From Piezodorus guildinii (taxonomy: Eukaryota > Arthropoda > Insecta > Hemiptera > Pentatomidae): DNA of 64,000 nt. Each line of letters opens with the position of its first letter. Position 1 is the stretch's first letter. Both the position numbers and the translations under genes were made by a program. The stretch covers positions 111,777,563 to 111,841,562 of the forward strand of contig CM041297.1 of NCBI GenBank assembly GCA_023052935.1, read 5' to 3'. Under the pieces are notes generated by a model. The model ran no database searches. It was not told the origin of the DNA and saw only the letters and a list, made by a program, of their open reading frames with translations. Positions 11,640 through 22,148 of this stretch are shown here, piece after piece.

Positions 11640-12205
11640 TCTATGTTATGAGAAGCAAAAATATTTTTTAATGGGCGAATCACAAAGGTTCATTATTGTA
11701 AATAATAAAAGAAAATAGGCTACATTTGAATAATTGAAAATAATAATAAATATTGATAATAACCTGCTTATATACACAAGAACAAGATTATTGTTAACTT
11801 TTTTTTGTTGAAATCCTTAAAGCCTCATTATCGTACTCCCAATTATAAACACGGCATGTGACACAGTTTGTAAGAGAGGATAATCGTTACAACGTTACAA
11901 GTTCATTATAGAAGTCCATCGGAGCAAAAGGGCGTTTAAAACCCGCATCAGTATGCAGATCCCGCTGGAGGGTAGGCGTCAGACCGTGAAATGTGGCCTC
12001 AGCCAAGAATGGCAGGGTCCGAACCACCATTAGCATAACGAACTCATCCCAGAGATTTACAAAATAACAAGGTTCGGTTAAAGGGGCGATAATAGTTCAG
12101 AGCTGATACTACTCTCACGAACGTAACAGGAGAGGGTAGAGGTAAGATTATTTGTAATAAAGGCCTAGACCAACATTAAATATCACTTAAATGCATCATT
12201 AAAAA
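11640..12205. other. Intergenic, nothing recognised
   Basis: AT-rich, with a somewhat GC-richer block at about 11930-12080. No coding motif. Confidence 0.35.
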
Positions 12206-12212
12206 TATAATA

Positions 12213-12625
12213 ATAATAGCTTTATTGGCATCAGTATTGACAAAAGTCTCTCCCATAGGGAGGAATTTATAGTAGTTGGCTATAGTTAGAAATAATAAAA
12301 TATTGAAAAAAAAAAACAAATAATCCAAAGAAAGAAAAAAATACAAATAATTATAAAATAAAAAAAAACAAAACAGAGTCCTTGAAAAAATACACCAAAA
12401 TAAAACACAAAACTAAATATTTTTAAAACGTTTATCCACCAGGATTCGTCCCTCGCAACCAGCCACCAGTTTTCGCCAACAGTCTGCGTCAATTCGTCTC
12501 TCCACCTGCGATGTGGTCGCCCCCTCTGTCTGCTGTCCTCTTTCAGGATCCACTCCGTGCAAGCTATGGTCCATCTTTCGTCTTTCAGCCTGGCCAAGTG
12601 CCCAGCCCAACACCATTTAAATGGA
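12213..12625 (-). pseudogene. APE-type non-LTR retrotransposon, C-terminal fragment
   Basis: Minus-strand frame 12597-12420 reads MARLKDERWTIACTEWILKE then RGRPHRRWRDELTQTVGENW, the RGRP-RW-D signature found at the extreme C-terminus of many RTE-like/APE LINE ORF2 proteins. The 3' end is near 12213, where the minus strand shows CAATAAAGCTATTATTATTA, a short TTA-repeat tail. It is 5'-truncated to about 400 bp. Exact clade uncertain. Confidence 0.6.
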
Positions 12626-12869
12626 TGGGCCTCAACACTTAGACTTTTAATGTTTTAACACTTTCTGAAGAATATTTTTGTTTTTTCTCCCTTATTTGAA
12701 TAATCATCAAACTTCTTAGAAGCTTTATTTGCATGGTATTCAGCCTCTAATCGAGTTTTCTTGTAAGTGCCCAGGTTTTAGAAAAAATATGTTTAATACT
12801 TATTGAGCCTTTGACCGAGTTTGGCACCCGTGATTGCTTTATGAAGTCTGCCTATCCCTTCCTCCTACA

Positions 12870-12889
12870 GGTTAGGTTAGGTTAGGTTA
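12870..12889 (-). repeat. TTAGG-type pentamer tail of the I-type element
   Basis: Exactly four GGTTA units on the plus strand directly follow the left TSD, so they are the 3' tail of the minus-strand element and not an independent interstitial telomere. The unit equals the TTAGG telomere repeat of many insects. Confidence 0.8.
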
Positions 12890-13299
12890 TATATTTTACG
12901 GACACTCAACAGCCATAACATGTCATATGTGTCCTGTTTTAACATTTGTTTTGATCACAGTGGAGGTTATATTGTGTTTTGATCATTGACATGTTGTTAC
13001 AATATGTTTTAGTGTCAGAGGCATGTTGTTACAATATATTTAGTGACACAGGCTTCTTACATGCTATTATTAGAGGTTCAGTGTCTCATCCGGTAACCTG
13101 GCGTGAAATCCATGTCCAGTTCTTTGTCAACTTCTTCAAATCTTGATTTTCTGAAAGATGTTTTCCAGAAGAGGGTGTCTTGTTTTATTCCTGTGCTGGG
13201 TGCTTAGCTTCAAATTTGGTGTAATTGTTCCCTATGAATGGTTACAATGGTGATCTATTGTAGTTCTCTTTTCTTTTTTTTTTTTTTTCTTTTTTTTTC

Positions 13300-15057
13300 T
13301 CAACTTTTGTAAAACAACCCGTTATTTTTTAGTAAATCTATTAGTTTTGTTAAAGTTGAGGGATCATCTCCTAATAACGTGTCTAGCCTTCTTTCAATAC
13401 CAACATTTTGGAAGGAAGTGGTGTACTGGGGGCAGTCAACTAATAGGTGTGCGATAGTGAGTTGTACATTGCAGATGGTGCATTGTGGAGGGGTTTCCCT
13501 TTTTATTAAATAGCCATGAGTGAGGCGTGAGTGGCCTATCCTCAATCGCGCGATAACAACTTCTTCTCTCCTCGAATCTCGGATTGAGCTTTTCCATGCT
13601 TTTATTTCATTTTTTATGCTTTTTAATTTATTGTTTTCCTCGACTGATTCCCAAATCTCTTCCCACATCTTCCTAGCTAGACATTTTAGGTGATTAGTAA
13701 GATCAGATGGGGTATGAATATTGATTTCCTCCAATGTGGACATTGCCGCATCCCTCGCTGCTCTGTCCGCTTCCTCATTTCCTTTGATGCCAATGTGTGA
13801 TGGGATCCAAACTATTGATATTTTTTTATTTTGATTATTAATCATGGTTGAATATGCTTGGCATTTTTTGATTATTACATTTTTTGAATAGATATCACTT
13901 AATGCCTTAATAGCGGAAAGAGAATCTGTGCAGATTAGATAATTTTTGTCATCGCGCTGCATGATTAGATGAAGCGCTGCATTTATAGCGTAGCTTTCAG
14001 CAGTAAAGTTACTTGCCGTGTTGGGTAATTTATATTTAGAGGTTATAGAATCTGTAACAATAGAACAACCTACTGTACCGTTCAATTTGGAGCCATCGGT
14101 ATAAATACAGGTACTGTTGGTGTATTTTTCTTTAATTTTTTGGAATTCAGTCAAGTATTTGTATGCGGAAGTGTTGTGTTTTTTGTGTTTACTCAGAGTT
14201 AGGTCTAATATTGGTAATTTTAAGGTCCACGGTGGATAGTTAAGTTCAGTGGTTGTTGGCAAGTTTTTTATTTCTTCTACGTACCGTCTCGCTCTTATCC
14301 CCAGTGGGGCTGGTAACCTTCGATTTTCTCTGAACGGTTCAGTTCTTGGTCGAAAAATAGCTTTCCAAGCTGGGTTTTGATCATTAAATTTCAGCCTCCC
14401 AATGTATCCGCAGGCTAGATGATGTCTTCTGACTGCTAGGGGAGCTAAACCGGCTTCAACACATATACTGCTTACAGGACTTGTTCTAAATGCACCCGCT
14501 GGAATTCGGATACCTGCGTGATGGACTGAATCAAGTTTTGAGAGCACTGTGGTACTGGCCGATGCAAATATGAAACTACCATAATCCAATTTCGGTTCGA
14601 TTAAAGTTTTGTAGACTTTTAACATGCTGGTTCTATCGGCTCCCCAGGAACATCCTGCAAGGACTTTTAGTATGTTTAACCTTTTCGTAGATTCCTCTTT
14701 AAGCCACTTAATATGATCTTTCCAATCAAGTCTTCCGTTTAAGTAAAGTCCTAAGAACTTAACTTTTGTCTCAAAATTTAGTTTTGTGCCCTTATAGATT
14801 AGGTCCGGTGGAGTTGTAGGCGTTTTTAGTCTAGAGAAGAGGATACATTTTGTTTTTTCGACGGAGAAATGTAGCCCGGATTGTGCTGACCAAGATTCCA
14901 GTTTTAAAAATACAATTTTGTAATGTTTCTCTCATTGATTCTCGGCTCTTGAACGGAAGTAGCAAGGCTAGATCGTCAACAAATAAAAAAGGTGTTATAG
15001 GTTTCGAAATTATATTAGTGATTTTATTAATTGCTATGGTTGCTATTTTATTAATTG
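13300..15057 (-). pseudogene. I-type ORF2, C-terminal half with RNase H
   Basis: The open part from 14625 to 13300 (441 codons) extends upstream without stop to about 14877, where a one-base frameshift leads into PITPFLFVDDLALLLPF, the motif C (FVDD) of the reverse transcriptase. Downstream come the thumb (KVKFLGLYLNGRLDWKDHI), then RNase H with all expected acidic residues: IYTDGS, AESYAI, CTDSLSA and PSHIGIKGNEEADRAA. A C-terminal C-x2-C..H-x4-C finger (CTICNVQLTIAHLLVDC) precedes the TGA at 13300-13302. RNase H plus this finger is typical of the I group. The polymerase N-terminal half and endonuclease are missing, so it cannot be active. Confidence 0.85.
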
Positions 15058-15620
15058 CTTCCTCCTACATATTTCCTTATACCTCTTCCTACCCCACTGA
15101 TAGATCCTTCAAAATAAATCGCAATAGTCATTATTCCTACCTTTTTTCTCTGTCTGCTGGTGTTTCTGAATAGATTATCCTAGGATCAATTCTTCACACA
15201 GTTTATACAGCTGATATCCTAACAGCCTCCTTTCTATCTATGCTGATTGTGTGTTATCAGTCAATAACGATCCAACTATATCCTCTCAAACTCTCCAATT
15301 TCATATCTGAAATCTTAAAGTATGCTGTCGGAATTGGATAATCAAAACTAACAATAACAATAATAAATCCCACCAAACGACTTTACCCTTCGTCGTAAAC
15401 CTTTGACTTCCTGCCCTACAGTATCCTTGTATAACACTCCTTCAGTTCTTGTTGAACAGATCCGATACCTATGACTCTACCGTGAGAAACTTCTCAATCA
15501 GAATCATGATACAAGACTAAAACGACGAGAAACTGCCCGGCGTTTTCTTCTACTTCAGCACTTATTGGAGTATTGCCAGTAGGTAGTGTCTCTACATATA
15601 TTTCATGTTGTTGTACTATA

Positions 15621-16130
15621 TTTTTATCACATTTATTTGATTTATTTCTTAATACAGTTGTAAATATCAATAAATATGTTTTTAAAAATATATTGCTTGC
15701 TTAACACGTTGTTTGGCAACTACAAGTAAGCTCGTGGATGATTTACCTGTCCAGAACGCCAAGTAGGAGTTATCTCAGAGCTTCTCCACAGATTTTACAC
15801 GGTTTACATAATTAAAAATATCTACAATAAAGGTCTTAGAATTATGTCGGGACGGTCGAGGCGTGTTTTAGTTGCATTATAGTATATTTGTTTTGCACAT
15901 TATCTCGTATCTTCCGCGAGGATATTTCTGTTACATATACCAACCACAAGATAACACGCCACAGGTTTTACAACATTTTTTAAAGTTTCTGATGATTAAC
16001 ATGAACCGTAATCAATGTTTTAAATATTTATATAATTAAATCAAATTGGCTTCTAGAAACGGAATTCTGGATAGTTTCATGTATTAAAAAACTAAATAAG
16101 TAAAACTTCATCGAAATCAAATTTATTATA
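15621..16130. other. Intergenic, nothing recognised
   Basis: AT-rich; no coding motif or element end. Confidence 0.35.
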
Positions 16131-16134
16131 TTTT

Positions 16135-16450
16135 CATTGAGATTTGATAATTTTCGAATTCGTATCGTCAACGGAAATACCAGTTTTAGAGTGTGTATGG
16201 TAAGTTTTGTTCAAACTCAAGGATTTGTACTAAACTATAATTTCATATTTAAGACAACTTCATGCCTGGGAACGTTTTTATCAAAACTGATTTACCAGAA
16301 CTGCCAGTTCATTCCAGCTCTTTTACACCTGTTTACGATTTTCACTAAAAATGCTCTTCCAATTTTAATTAAACTTGCTATATTGATGTGAAATTTATTG
16401 AGCACTAATGCTATGTAGGTTTCATTCAGATTGAAATAGTAAGACATATA
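16135..16450 (-). repeat. Repeat B, diverged minus copy
   Basis: The reverse complement reads AATATAGCAAGTTTAATTAA, GTCTTAAATATGAAATTATA, ACTGGTATTTCCGTTGACG and GAATTCGAAAAT, the repeat B blocks in correct order. The 84-codon frame here is an accident of the repeat and is not conserved in other copies. Confidence 0.65.
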
Positions 16451-16899
16451 ATAGTAGTGTATGGGCTAAAATGCCGATTTCCCTCATCTTACTTTTCAGC
16501 CTTCTGCAAGTGTTATGAGGCGTATTTAGTATTAATATGTTGGTATGTCGTGTTAAGTTGTTGTGGAAACGTCCGAAAAGGACTAATTTTACTACTTCAA
16601 ATAATTCATATGACCGATTTTCATATTTTAAGGAATGTTTTAATTTGTTTTGTTTTTTATTCTTAGAGTCGCCTTTTGTTTAGTGTTATCCGTCTGTTCT
16701 TGCTACATATCATTCCTCCGTCGAATGTCAAGTCAAGATTTTTTTTTAATATCTATCGAAATTAGATGTTGTCAAGATACAAGCATAAATTCATTTTCTC
16801 CTGACTAAAATTGGCATGTATAATATTATTTATTGTGTAATGATTATATACATATAGGAGCTAGAGTACGAATAATGGGTATATCACTCTATCATTGTT
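16451..16899. other. Intergenic, nothing recognised
   Basis: AT-rich; contains a 69-codon frame without recognisable motif. Confidence 0.3.
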
Positions 16900-17290
16900 T
16901 TCCCATATCGATTTACAGGACGAAATACGAATCGATTAATCGAAAAGATGGCCGGCCGTTCAGTGTCAGATGTATCCAGTGACTGACATTATGATGTTAA
17001 TTAAGAGCGTGGAGTGCCCCCCAGGGCCCAGATGCCGCCCGGATCAGGAAGGACATTAGCATATCAGACGGATTACTGGCAATTACATCGGGGGTGGGGA
17101 GAGTGGATGGGGTATTGTGGGGGGCGGCGGTGCAGAGTAGTTGGGGTGGCGGAGGATTTGGGGGCGGTGGAAGAGTCGTCGGTGCCCGCCCGCATCAAAG
17201 GGACGACACCAACAGCCCTCCTCCAAAACAAACGCTAAATTAAACTTTAAATCCCATATTGAGCTGCGGTCAAACACAACCTTCCACTCG
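16900..17290. other. GC-rich island, possible conserved non-coding element
   Basis: A sharp GC-rich patch in AT-rich DNA. It holds G-rich runs (GGGGGCGGCGG near 17120), CCCAGGGCCCAG, and near its left side ATTAATCG and TTAATTAAG, the cores that homeodomain proteins bind. Two overlapping frames (17014-17238 plus, 17083-17277 minus) are low-complexity and not convincing proteins. It could be an enhancer or promoter relic. No direct evidence of function. Confidence 0.3.
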
Positions 17291-17939
17291 ATAGCTTGTT
17301 GACGTCACCTCAATAAGAGGGAAGGATTTTATTAAAAAGTGTGCTGTGTTCGCGTCAGTTAATCCTAAGAACACCGACAAGTACGTTTGACAAAATCAAG
17401 ACAAATATTTATCTTTGTAAACGAAAAAGGGGCAATAACACTAAAAGTCCTAACAATTAAAAGTTTGGCGTTCCCAGATCGATGAGATTGATGTTTGAAT
17501 CTTAAAAGTAATCATTTAATTATTTTTATTAAATGATTTTTCGAATTTAGAGATAGAACTGATGAAGTCCTAATCTTGAAGAAGAATATACTACTAATCA
17601 AACCTCAAGTGCCTCCCGGTTTGCTAAAAAGCAAATTGAATGATCAGTGCTCCTCCCAACATAGCAGACCAACATCGAAGTTAGTGATTCATTTTTTTCT
17701 GACGGGTCATGACTGCCTTCAACAACAATCTTTATAGAATTGATACCATGGATAGTGGCTTATTTAACGGTGAGGAAGATGGCAATTCACATCTTAACAT
17801 AATCCCTACCTTGGAGGGAATAAGGAAGACCGCAAAAACCGAGAAGTTCTCAGGAAAGTCGAGTATGTATTAGGCGAAAAAAAAAAAAGTTCTTAGATTT
17901 GTTGAATACAACAAACATAGCGTTATAACATAATGATCG
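17291..17939. other. Intergenic with a short hairpin
   Basis: AT-rich. An 11-bp inverted repeat AATCATTTAAT / ATTAAATGATT lies at about 17510-17540. No gene recognised. Confidence 0.35.
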
Positions 17940-18214
17940 ATTGAAGGATAATTTTTGTTCTATCCTCACACATGAATAAAACAAGAAACTGTTCGAAGAT
18001 ATCGACTACGACAAAACTTACTTGACAAACGTTCAAAACTCTCAATCTATTATAAAAAGCTTTTGTACGTCACTGTTATCAGGATCTATTTAAACATATG
18101 AAATTGAGCTTTTATGCTCTACTTAACCCAATAATGCATTTTATCCTTATAATCCGAATTCTTCGCAAAACTCTAAATCATTTTTTCACAAATCAAATTA
18201 TTCATAATGATCTT

Positions 18215-19078
18215 TTTTCTTTTTTTTTATTTATTTATTTATTTATAGTAATTTACAACTGTACTAAAGAATACAATAAGTAAATATGTAGAATGAATAT
18301 AAAAAGTCATGAAAATGTCTTGAGAAAGAACCACCCAGTGGTAGCACTTCACTAACTATTTTAATACAGTAGGTCCCGAGGCCACTTTCTTTTCAGTCGC
18401 CTTGGAGGGTTATCAGGGATATCTGAGGAAGATAAATTACGGACAAGTGGGTTTGTATGGGCAGGGAGTTTAGAATGGAAAGAGGAGTATCTATCACGGG
18501 CTATGTCTGCAACAAATGGAATGTTTAGGTCATTATGGAGGAGTTGATTTGTGACAAAATAAGGAGCATTCAGGATTTTGCGAAGGATTTTGATATGTAA
18601 GGACTGGAAGCGGGAGGAATTAGATGGTTTCGTAGAGCCCCAAAGCTCGATTCCATATGTCCAAATAGGTCTGATAATTGTGATGTAGATGAATCTTTTG
18701 TAATATACTGGAAGTTTTGAACGTTTGTCTAGTAAGTGTTGTAGTAATCGATATCTTGGAGCAGTTTCTTGTCGTTTCAGTCTTGTGTGAGGATTCCAAG
18801 TAAGGCGCTTGTCAAGATGGAGACCTAGGTATCGGATTTGTTCTACAGAAGTAAGGGTAATGTTATTAAAGGATACTGGGGGGCAGGAAGTCATCGGTTT
18901 GCGACGAAGGGTAAAGGTGATTTGGTGGGATTTGTAGGGATTTATTTTAATCCTCCAATTTTGACACCATTCTTCAATGGCTTTGATGTGGGACTGAAGG
19001 GTTTGGATGCAGTAGTTGGATCATTATGGACGGATAAGACACACGTGTCATCAGCATAAGTATTGAGGACAGTGCGAG
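18215..19078 (-). mobile_element. Jockey-clade retrotransposon, 5'-truncated insertion
   Basis: An 864-bp insertion with perfect 13-bp TSDs TCATAATGATCTT at 18202-18214 and 19079-19091. On minus it begins within the YADD motif region (DDTCVLSVHND) and ends in an A-rich tail (plus strand TTTCTTTTTTTTTATTTATT). It landed in an older copy of its own family on the opposite strand. Confidence 0.88.
18361..19050 (-). pseudogene. Jockey ORF2, C-terminal part of reverse transcriptase
   Basis: From 18894 a 177-codon frame reads VSFNNITLTSVEQIRYLGLH, LDKRLTWNPHTRLKR and RPIWTYGIELWGSTKPSNSS, the thumb region typical of Jockey-clade polymerases, ending NPPRRLKRKWPRDLLY-stop. The same frame continues upstream of that ATG (IKAIEEWCQNWRIKINPYKS), so the ATG is not a real start. 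A frameshift near 19015 separates it from the DDTCVLS motif C. Endonuclease, gag and most of the polymerase are absent. It functioned in reverse transcription of its RNA at the target site; this copy is dead. Confidence 0.8.
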
Positions 19079-19230
19079 TCATAATGATCTTAACATCTTA
19101 TTCGTCGCAGACCTAACCCGAATAGATATAACTCTTTTCATTCCCCTCCTTTGTCTACAAAAAAACATTTGTCCGTAACCTACCTCCCTTACCTATTACT
19201 GATTACCCTATGGGGCTATGACAGATGATA

Positions 19231-20518
19231 AATGGTATCCAATACGAATTCTAGAATAGATAAATGTTTTATTGATATCCTTGTGCTGGCTGCCCACTTT
19301 TTACAGTCTTGTGTTTGTCTAATAGCCTGGATTGAATCGTTCTCCACCGTGTTTTTAATGCTTTATGAGACTTTCCCATGATAGGCTTATCCATTTTTTA
19401 TGGGAACTATTTTCTCTGGTATTTCATTCTTTTTGGCCAAGTTCGCACATTCGCGGTATTCAGCAACAGTGCAATAGTAGTATTGTATGTAAAAGTTGAG
19501 AAAAATCCATCATTTGTATGCTATGGTCGGGAACCTAATTAATGAGTTCGACTTTTAAGAAGATGCATAACCAATCAATGAAATATGAAATCCTCCAAAT
19601 ATTTCAGTTGGAACACCCATACTAGATATAAGCCTGTTTTGAAGTTAAAACATAATTTTCTCAGAAAAATAAAACAATTATTTATTTGAGAATAAATCAT
19701 CTACACACTAATTAAAATTATTCACTATTCTAATAAATAAGAATGTTTTCATACCTTATAATACACAAATAAAAAATATGGTCTCATGCGCTAGGTTTAA
19801 GAGAAAACAACTGAAATCAGCTCTTGTACATATAAATAACTTAAATGTACCTCAGAAGACGGCCATTACATGCAATCAAGATAAAACAAAAGAAGTTACC
19901 ATGCCCATACCCGTACTAAGTATAGCAAGTTATCCGATTACCATTATCGCAGGACCGTGGGTGGAGATAAGATGGAGGAAATATATCCCCAGATGGTAAT
20001 AAATCTGGAACGAGGAGGCATACAGCCTATTTATGGTGGGATTTACAACTCGTATTGTGGCAATACTCTGTTGGCTACATAAAAACGTGAGAACTCCCGC
20101 TGTTCGTGTGGGTGTTCGGAAGATTGATCCTTCAAGCTAGTGAAATATTAGCTATACAGATGTATTATTTTATATAGCTGTACAATTTAAACAGTTCGTT
20201 GAGGCAACAATCGTTGTTACTTTTTTTAATCTTTGTTTATTTTAGTCTCCTCCTGTCACTCATACCGTATCACTAATCACATGATTAAAGCATGTCAGGC
20301 ATAAGAGAGGTCAATAACCTGCAGAACCTCCTTCTAATGTGTAAATTAAAAGAGTTTTAAACATGGAGATCCATTTATCAGCTCATTTTTAGTCTTCTTC
20401 TGGTGAGCTTTGGCATGTCTGTCGCCATGTTTTGAAAGAGTATGTTGTAATGTCCGTGACGTTTGTCGTGGAATCTCATTTATGAAGTATGAATGTATTC
20501 TTCAACAGTAGGTATATG
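19231..20518. other. Intergenic, nothing recognised
   Basis: AT-rich; 73-codon frame at 19778-19999 without a recognisable motif. No element ends seen. Confidence 0.35.
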
Positions 20519-20689
20519 TATTGGGTTGCAAAATATGTTAGTAGCGTTTTTCAATATTTCAAGTTAATCCTCCCTGTGTTTATAAAATCATGATTGCTTG
20601 GACAATAATTTTTACATATGCGTCAATCCATTTGAAAACAGTCTAATTTTCATTAATTTTTATACATTTATTAAAACTATATAAAGGAA

Positions 20690-21000
20690 AAGAGACTAAT
20701 TAAAACTGAGTCTCTTTTCCTTTATTTTCTTTTATCTCGTTAAAAATCTCGTATTTTATTTGAAGGTAATGAGTTGTAAGAACAAAAAATACAAAGCATG
20801 TCCTCATCTTATTGTTAATTTTTGTTTTGATTTGATATCTATAAAATTACAAGAATTTGAAAGATGTTCCCATCACATGTTTTTGCCCGTGGAGCTGACT
20901 TAAAACGGTTGCAATACTAAAAGTATTGACCCGAAAAACAATTTATTTGTGGTTTTATATTCACGAAAGGATAGAGAATAACCGGTCCAAAATCACAAAA
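20690..21000 (+). repeat. Sequence shared in inverted orientation with 38 kb
   Basis: Blocks such as CCCATCACATGTTTT-GCCCGT, GACTTAAAACGG and CACGAAAGGATA(G/T)A recur, reverse-complemented, at 37985-38330. It lies inside the mariner boundaries, so it is either a non-coding part of this mariner family or an older insertion into it. It also holds a hairpin AAGGAAAAGAGACT / AGTCTCTTTTCCTT at 20684-20722. Confidence 0.6.
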
Positions 21001-21188
21001 ATCAAAAATGCCGACCAAGGTCTGGACAATTTCGAATAGATTGACCCATATTCTAATAAAAAGATTAGGTAAGTGCTTTTATACATTAATTTTAACCGAG
21101 ATCTCTTATATGTGAGAGTTATTTTCCTTGCTCGAAATGCAAAAGAAAAAAAATCATTTTAGTCATTTAATGATTTTTTATTTCCGAA

Positions 21189-21427
21189 ATGGAAAATCTG
21201 CTGCTACAGACATTTAGCAAAATTTTTAGTGTGTATGGCGACGATGCCTTACGAGAAAATACCGCCCGTAAGCGGTTTACTCGGTTCAAAACTGGAAATT
21301 TTGACTTGGAAGACGCAAAGAAGTCGTTTTCATCTCTTAGCGTCCTGAGAATTACTGAGAGGACAGAATAAAAAAAAATATCTGAAAGATAGCAACATGT
21401 AATAGATCAAAATGGGTCATAAATTAT
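21189..21427 (+). pseudogene. mariner transposase remnant
   Basis: From the ATG at 21189 the frame reads IFSVYGDDALRENTARKRFT then RFKTGNFDLEDA, the second helix-turn-helix of a mariner DNA-binding domain. The frame ends at 21371. At 21388 another frame gives R-stop-QHVIDQNGS-stop-IID, the C-terminal RWQ-VID-NG-YII signature with two stop mutations. The D,D34D catalytic domain between them, normally about 250 residues, is deleted. The protein would bind and cut its TIRs for cut-and-paste movement; this one cannot. Confidence 0.85.
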
Positions 21428-21515
21428 TGATTTAAAATATTTACAAGAATCTGCAGTTTTTATTAAAATCGCCAAAAAAAGAAAACAAACGCTAAGAACG
21501 TATTTTCCAACCCAC

Positions 21516-21740
21516 TAGATCTGTATGTAATTTTTTGTTACATACGACCAGGTACAGACTGTAATTAGTCTCAATATTTTCGATTCAATTTTTTTTTTTT
21601 TTTTTTTTTTAACATGAATATTTTCTTCGGTTCTAAAAATTTGAGATGCATAAGTCCATAATGGTTTTCAAAGATAAGTGTACGTATTCATTAGTTGTCA
21701 TATTTTAATTTATACATCATTAAAAAAAAACAAAAAAACA
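21516..21740. other. Intergenic with poly(T)
   Basis: AT-rich; a run of about 22 T at 21589-21610. Nothing else recognised. Confidence 0.4.
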
Positions 21741-21816
21741 GTTGCTAAGTTACTTAGTTCGCGGCTTCTATCTAAAAACTTAAAGGTTAGAATTTATAAA
21801 ACTATTATTCTTCCAA

Positions 21817-22148
21817 TGAGCGGCGTGGTCTAGTGGATAGAGCACTAGTCTGCTGTGCTCCGGGTCCTGGGTTCGAATCCCGCCTGTGGCAGAATATTAT
21901 TTATTCTGTTAATTCAGTCGGGGGGCGACCCTAGGGTATGGAGACCCTCCTGGGGCAGACCCAGCCTCTATAAAGTGGGTACCCAAATTAATTGGGGAAA
22001 AACCTGGCGGCTGAGCGTGATTAAGGCCTAATCACCTCATTGCACTGCCGTTGGCCTAGAAACAGTACGAATCTCTCTCTATATGTACTGAGCCCAAGAC
22101 CCTTCATGGGTTGTAGTGGTAAAGGTTTCTTTCTTCTTTCTTTCTTTC
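21817..22148 (+). mobile_element. tRNA-derived SINE, family 2
   Basis: A 332-bp insertion with perfect 13-bp TSDs ATTATTCTTCCAA (21804-21816, 22149-22161). The head has A-box GTGGTCTAGTGGATAGAGCA and B-box GGGTTCGAATCCC; the body contains GTTGGCCTAGAAACAGTACG and GAGCCCAAGACCCTTCATGG; the tail is TTTC repeats. Fragments of the family lie at 39.2, 47.7 and 48.2 kb. Confidence 0.92.

Larger units (their letters stand above)
12870..15057 (-). mobile_element. I-type non-LTR retrotransposon, 5'-truncated
   Basis: A 2,188-bp insertion bounded by perfect 12-bp TSDs CTTCCTCCTACA (12858-12869 and 15058-15069). Transcribed on minus, it carries the reverse transcriptase motif C region onward, an RNase H domain and a 3' UTR of about 430 bp that includes an A-rich stretch directly after the stop codon (13266-13299). 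The 3' end is four copies of the pentamer TAACC (GGTTA on plus, 12870-12889). Truncated in the reverse transcriptase, as is usual for target-primed reverse transcription. Confidence 0.85.
12785..15620 (+). pseudogene. Jockey-clade ORF2 remnant split by an I-type element
   Basis: Two parts. At about 12805-12869 the plus strand reads FDRVWHP-stop-LLYEVC, the motif A region of a Jockey reverse transcriptase (AFDRVW). After the 12870-15057 insertion the homology resumes with PTDRSFKINRNSHYSYLFSL and SAGVSE-stop-IILGSIL (the SAGVPQGS-type motif), then YTADILTASFLSMLIVC-like sequence, and FTLRRKPLTSCPTVSLYN, matching 18215-19078. Many stops and frameshifts. It was already a Jockey copy when the I-type element landed. 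Confidence 0.75.
17940..19230 (+). pseudogene. Older Jockey copy, interrupted by a second Jockey copy
   Basis: The left part (about 17960-18214) reads CRYRLRQNLLDKRSKL-type sequence and then the NDLF region, a decayed version of RYRLLQHLLDKRSKLPVYYK of the inner copy. The right part resumes at 19079 with HNDLNILFVADL, equal to HNDLNIPFVADI of the inner copy. The two halves join exactly at a 13-bp duplication. Several stops and frameshifts. Confidence 0.8.
20521..21515 (+). mobile_element. mariner-type transposon, internally deleted
   Basis: A 995-bp element with ~28-bp terminal inverted repeats (TTGGGTTGCAAAATATGTTA at 20521; the right end read on minus is GTGGGTTGGAAAATACGTTC; 23 of 28 match). 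TA dinucleotides flank both ends (20519-20520, 21516-21517), the target duplication of Tc1/mariner elements. The TTGGGTTG start is like the mellifera subfamily. The coding part is reduced to a helix-turn-helix stub and the C-terminal tail; the catalytic core is missing. Confidence 0.85.

Noticed and set aside
12868..12890. Interstitial telomere repeat
   Set aside because: The TSD places the four pentamers inside the inserted LINE as its tail, so it is not evidence of a telomere fusion.
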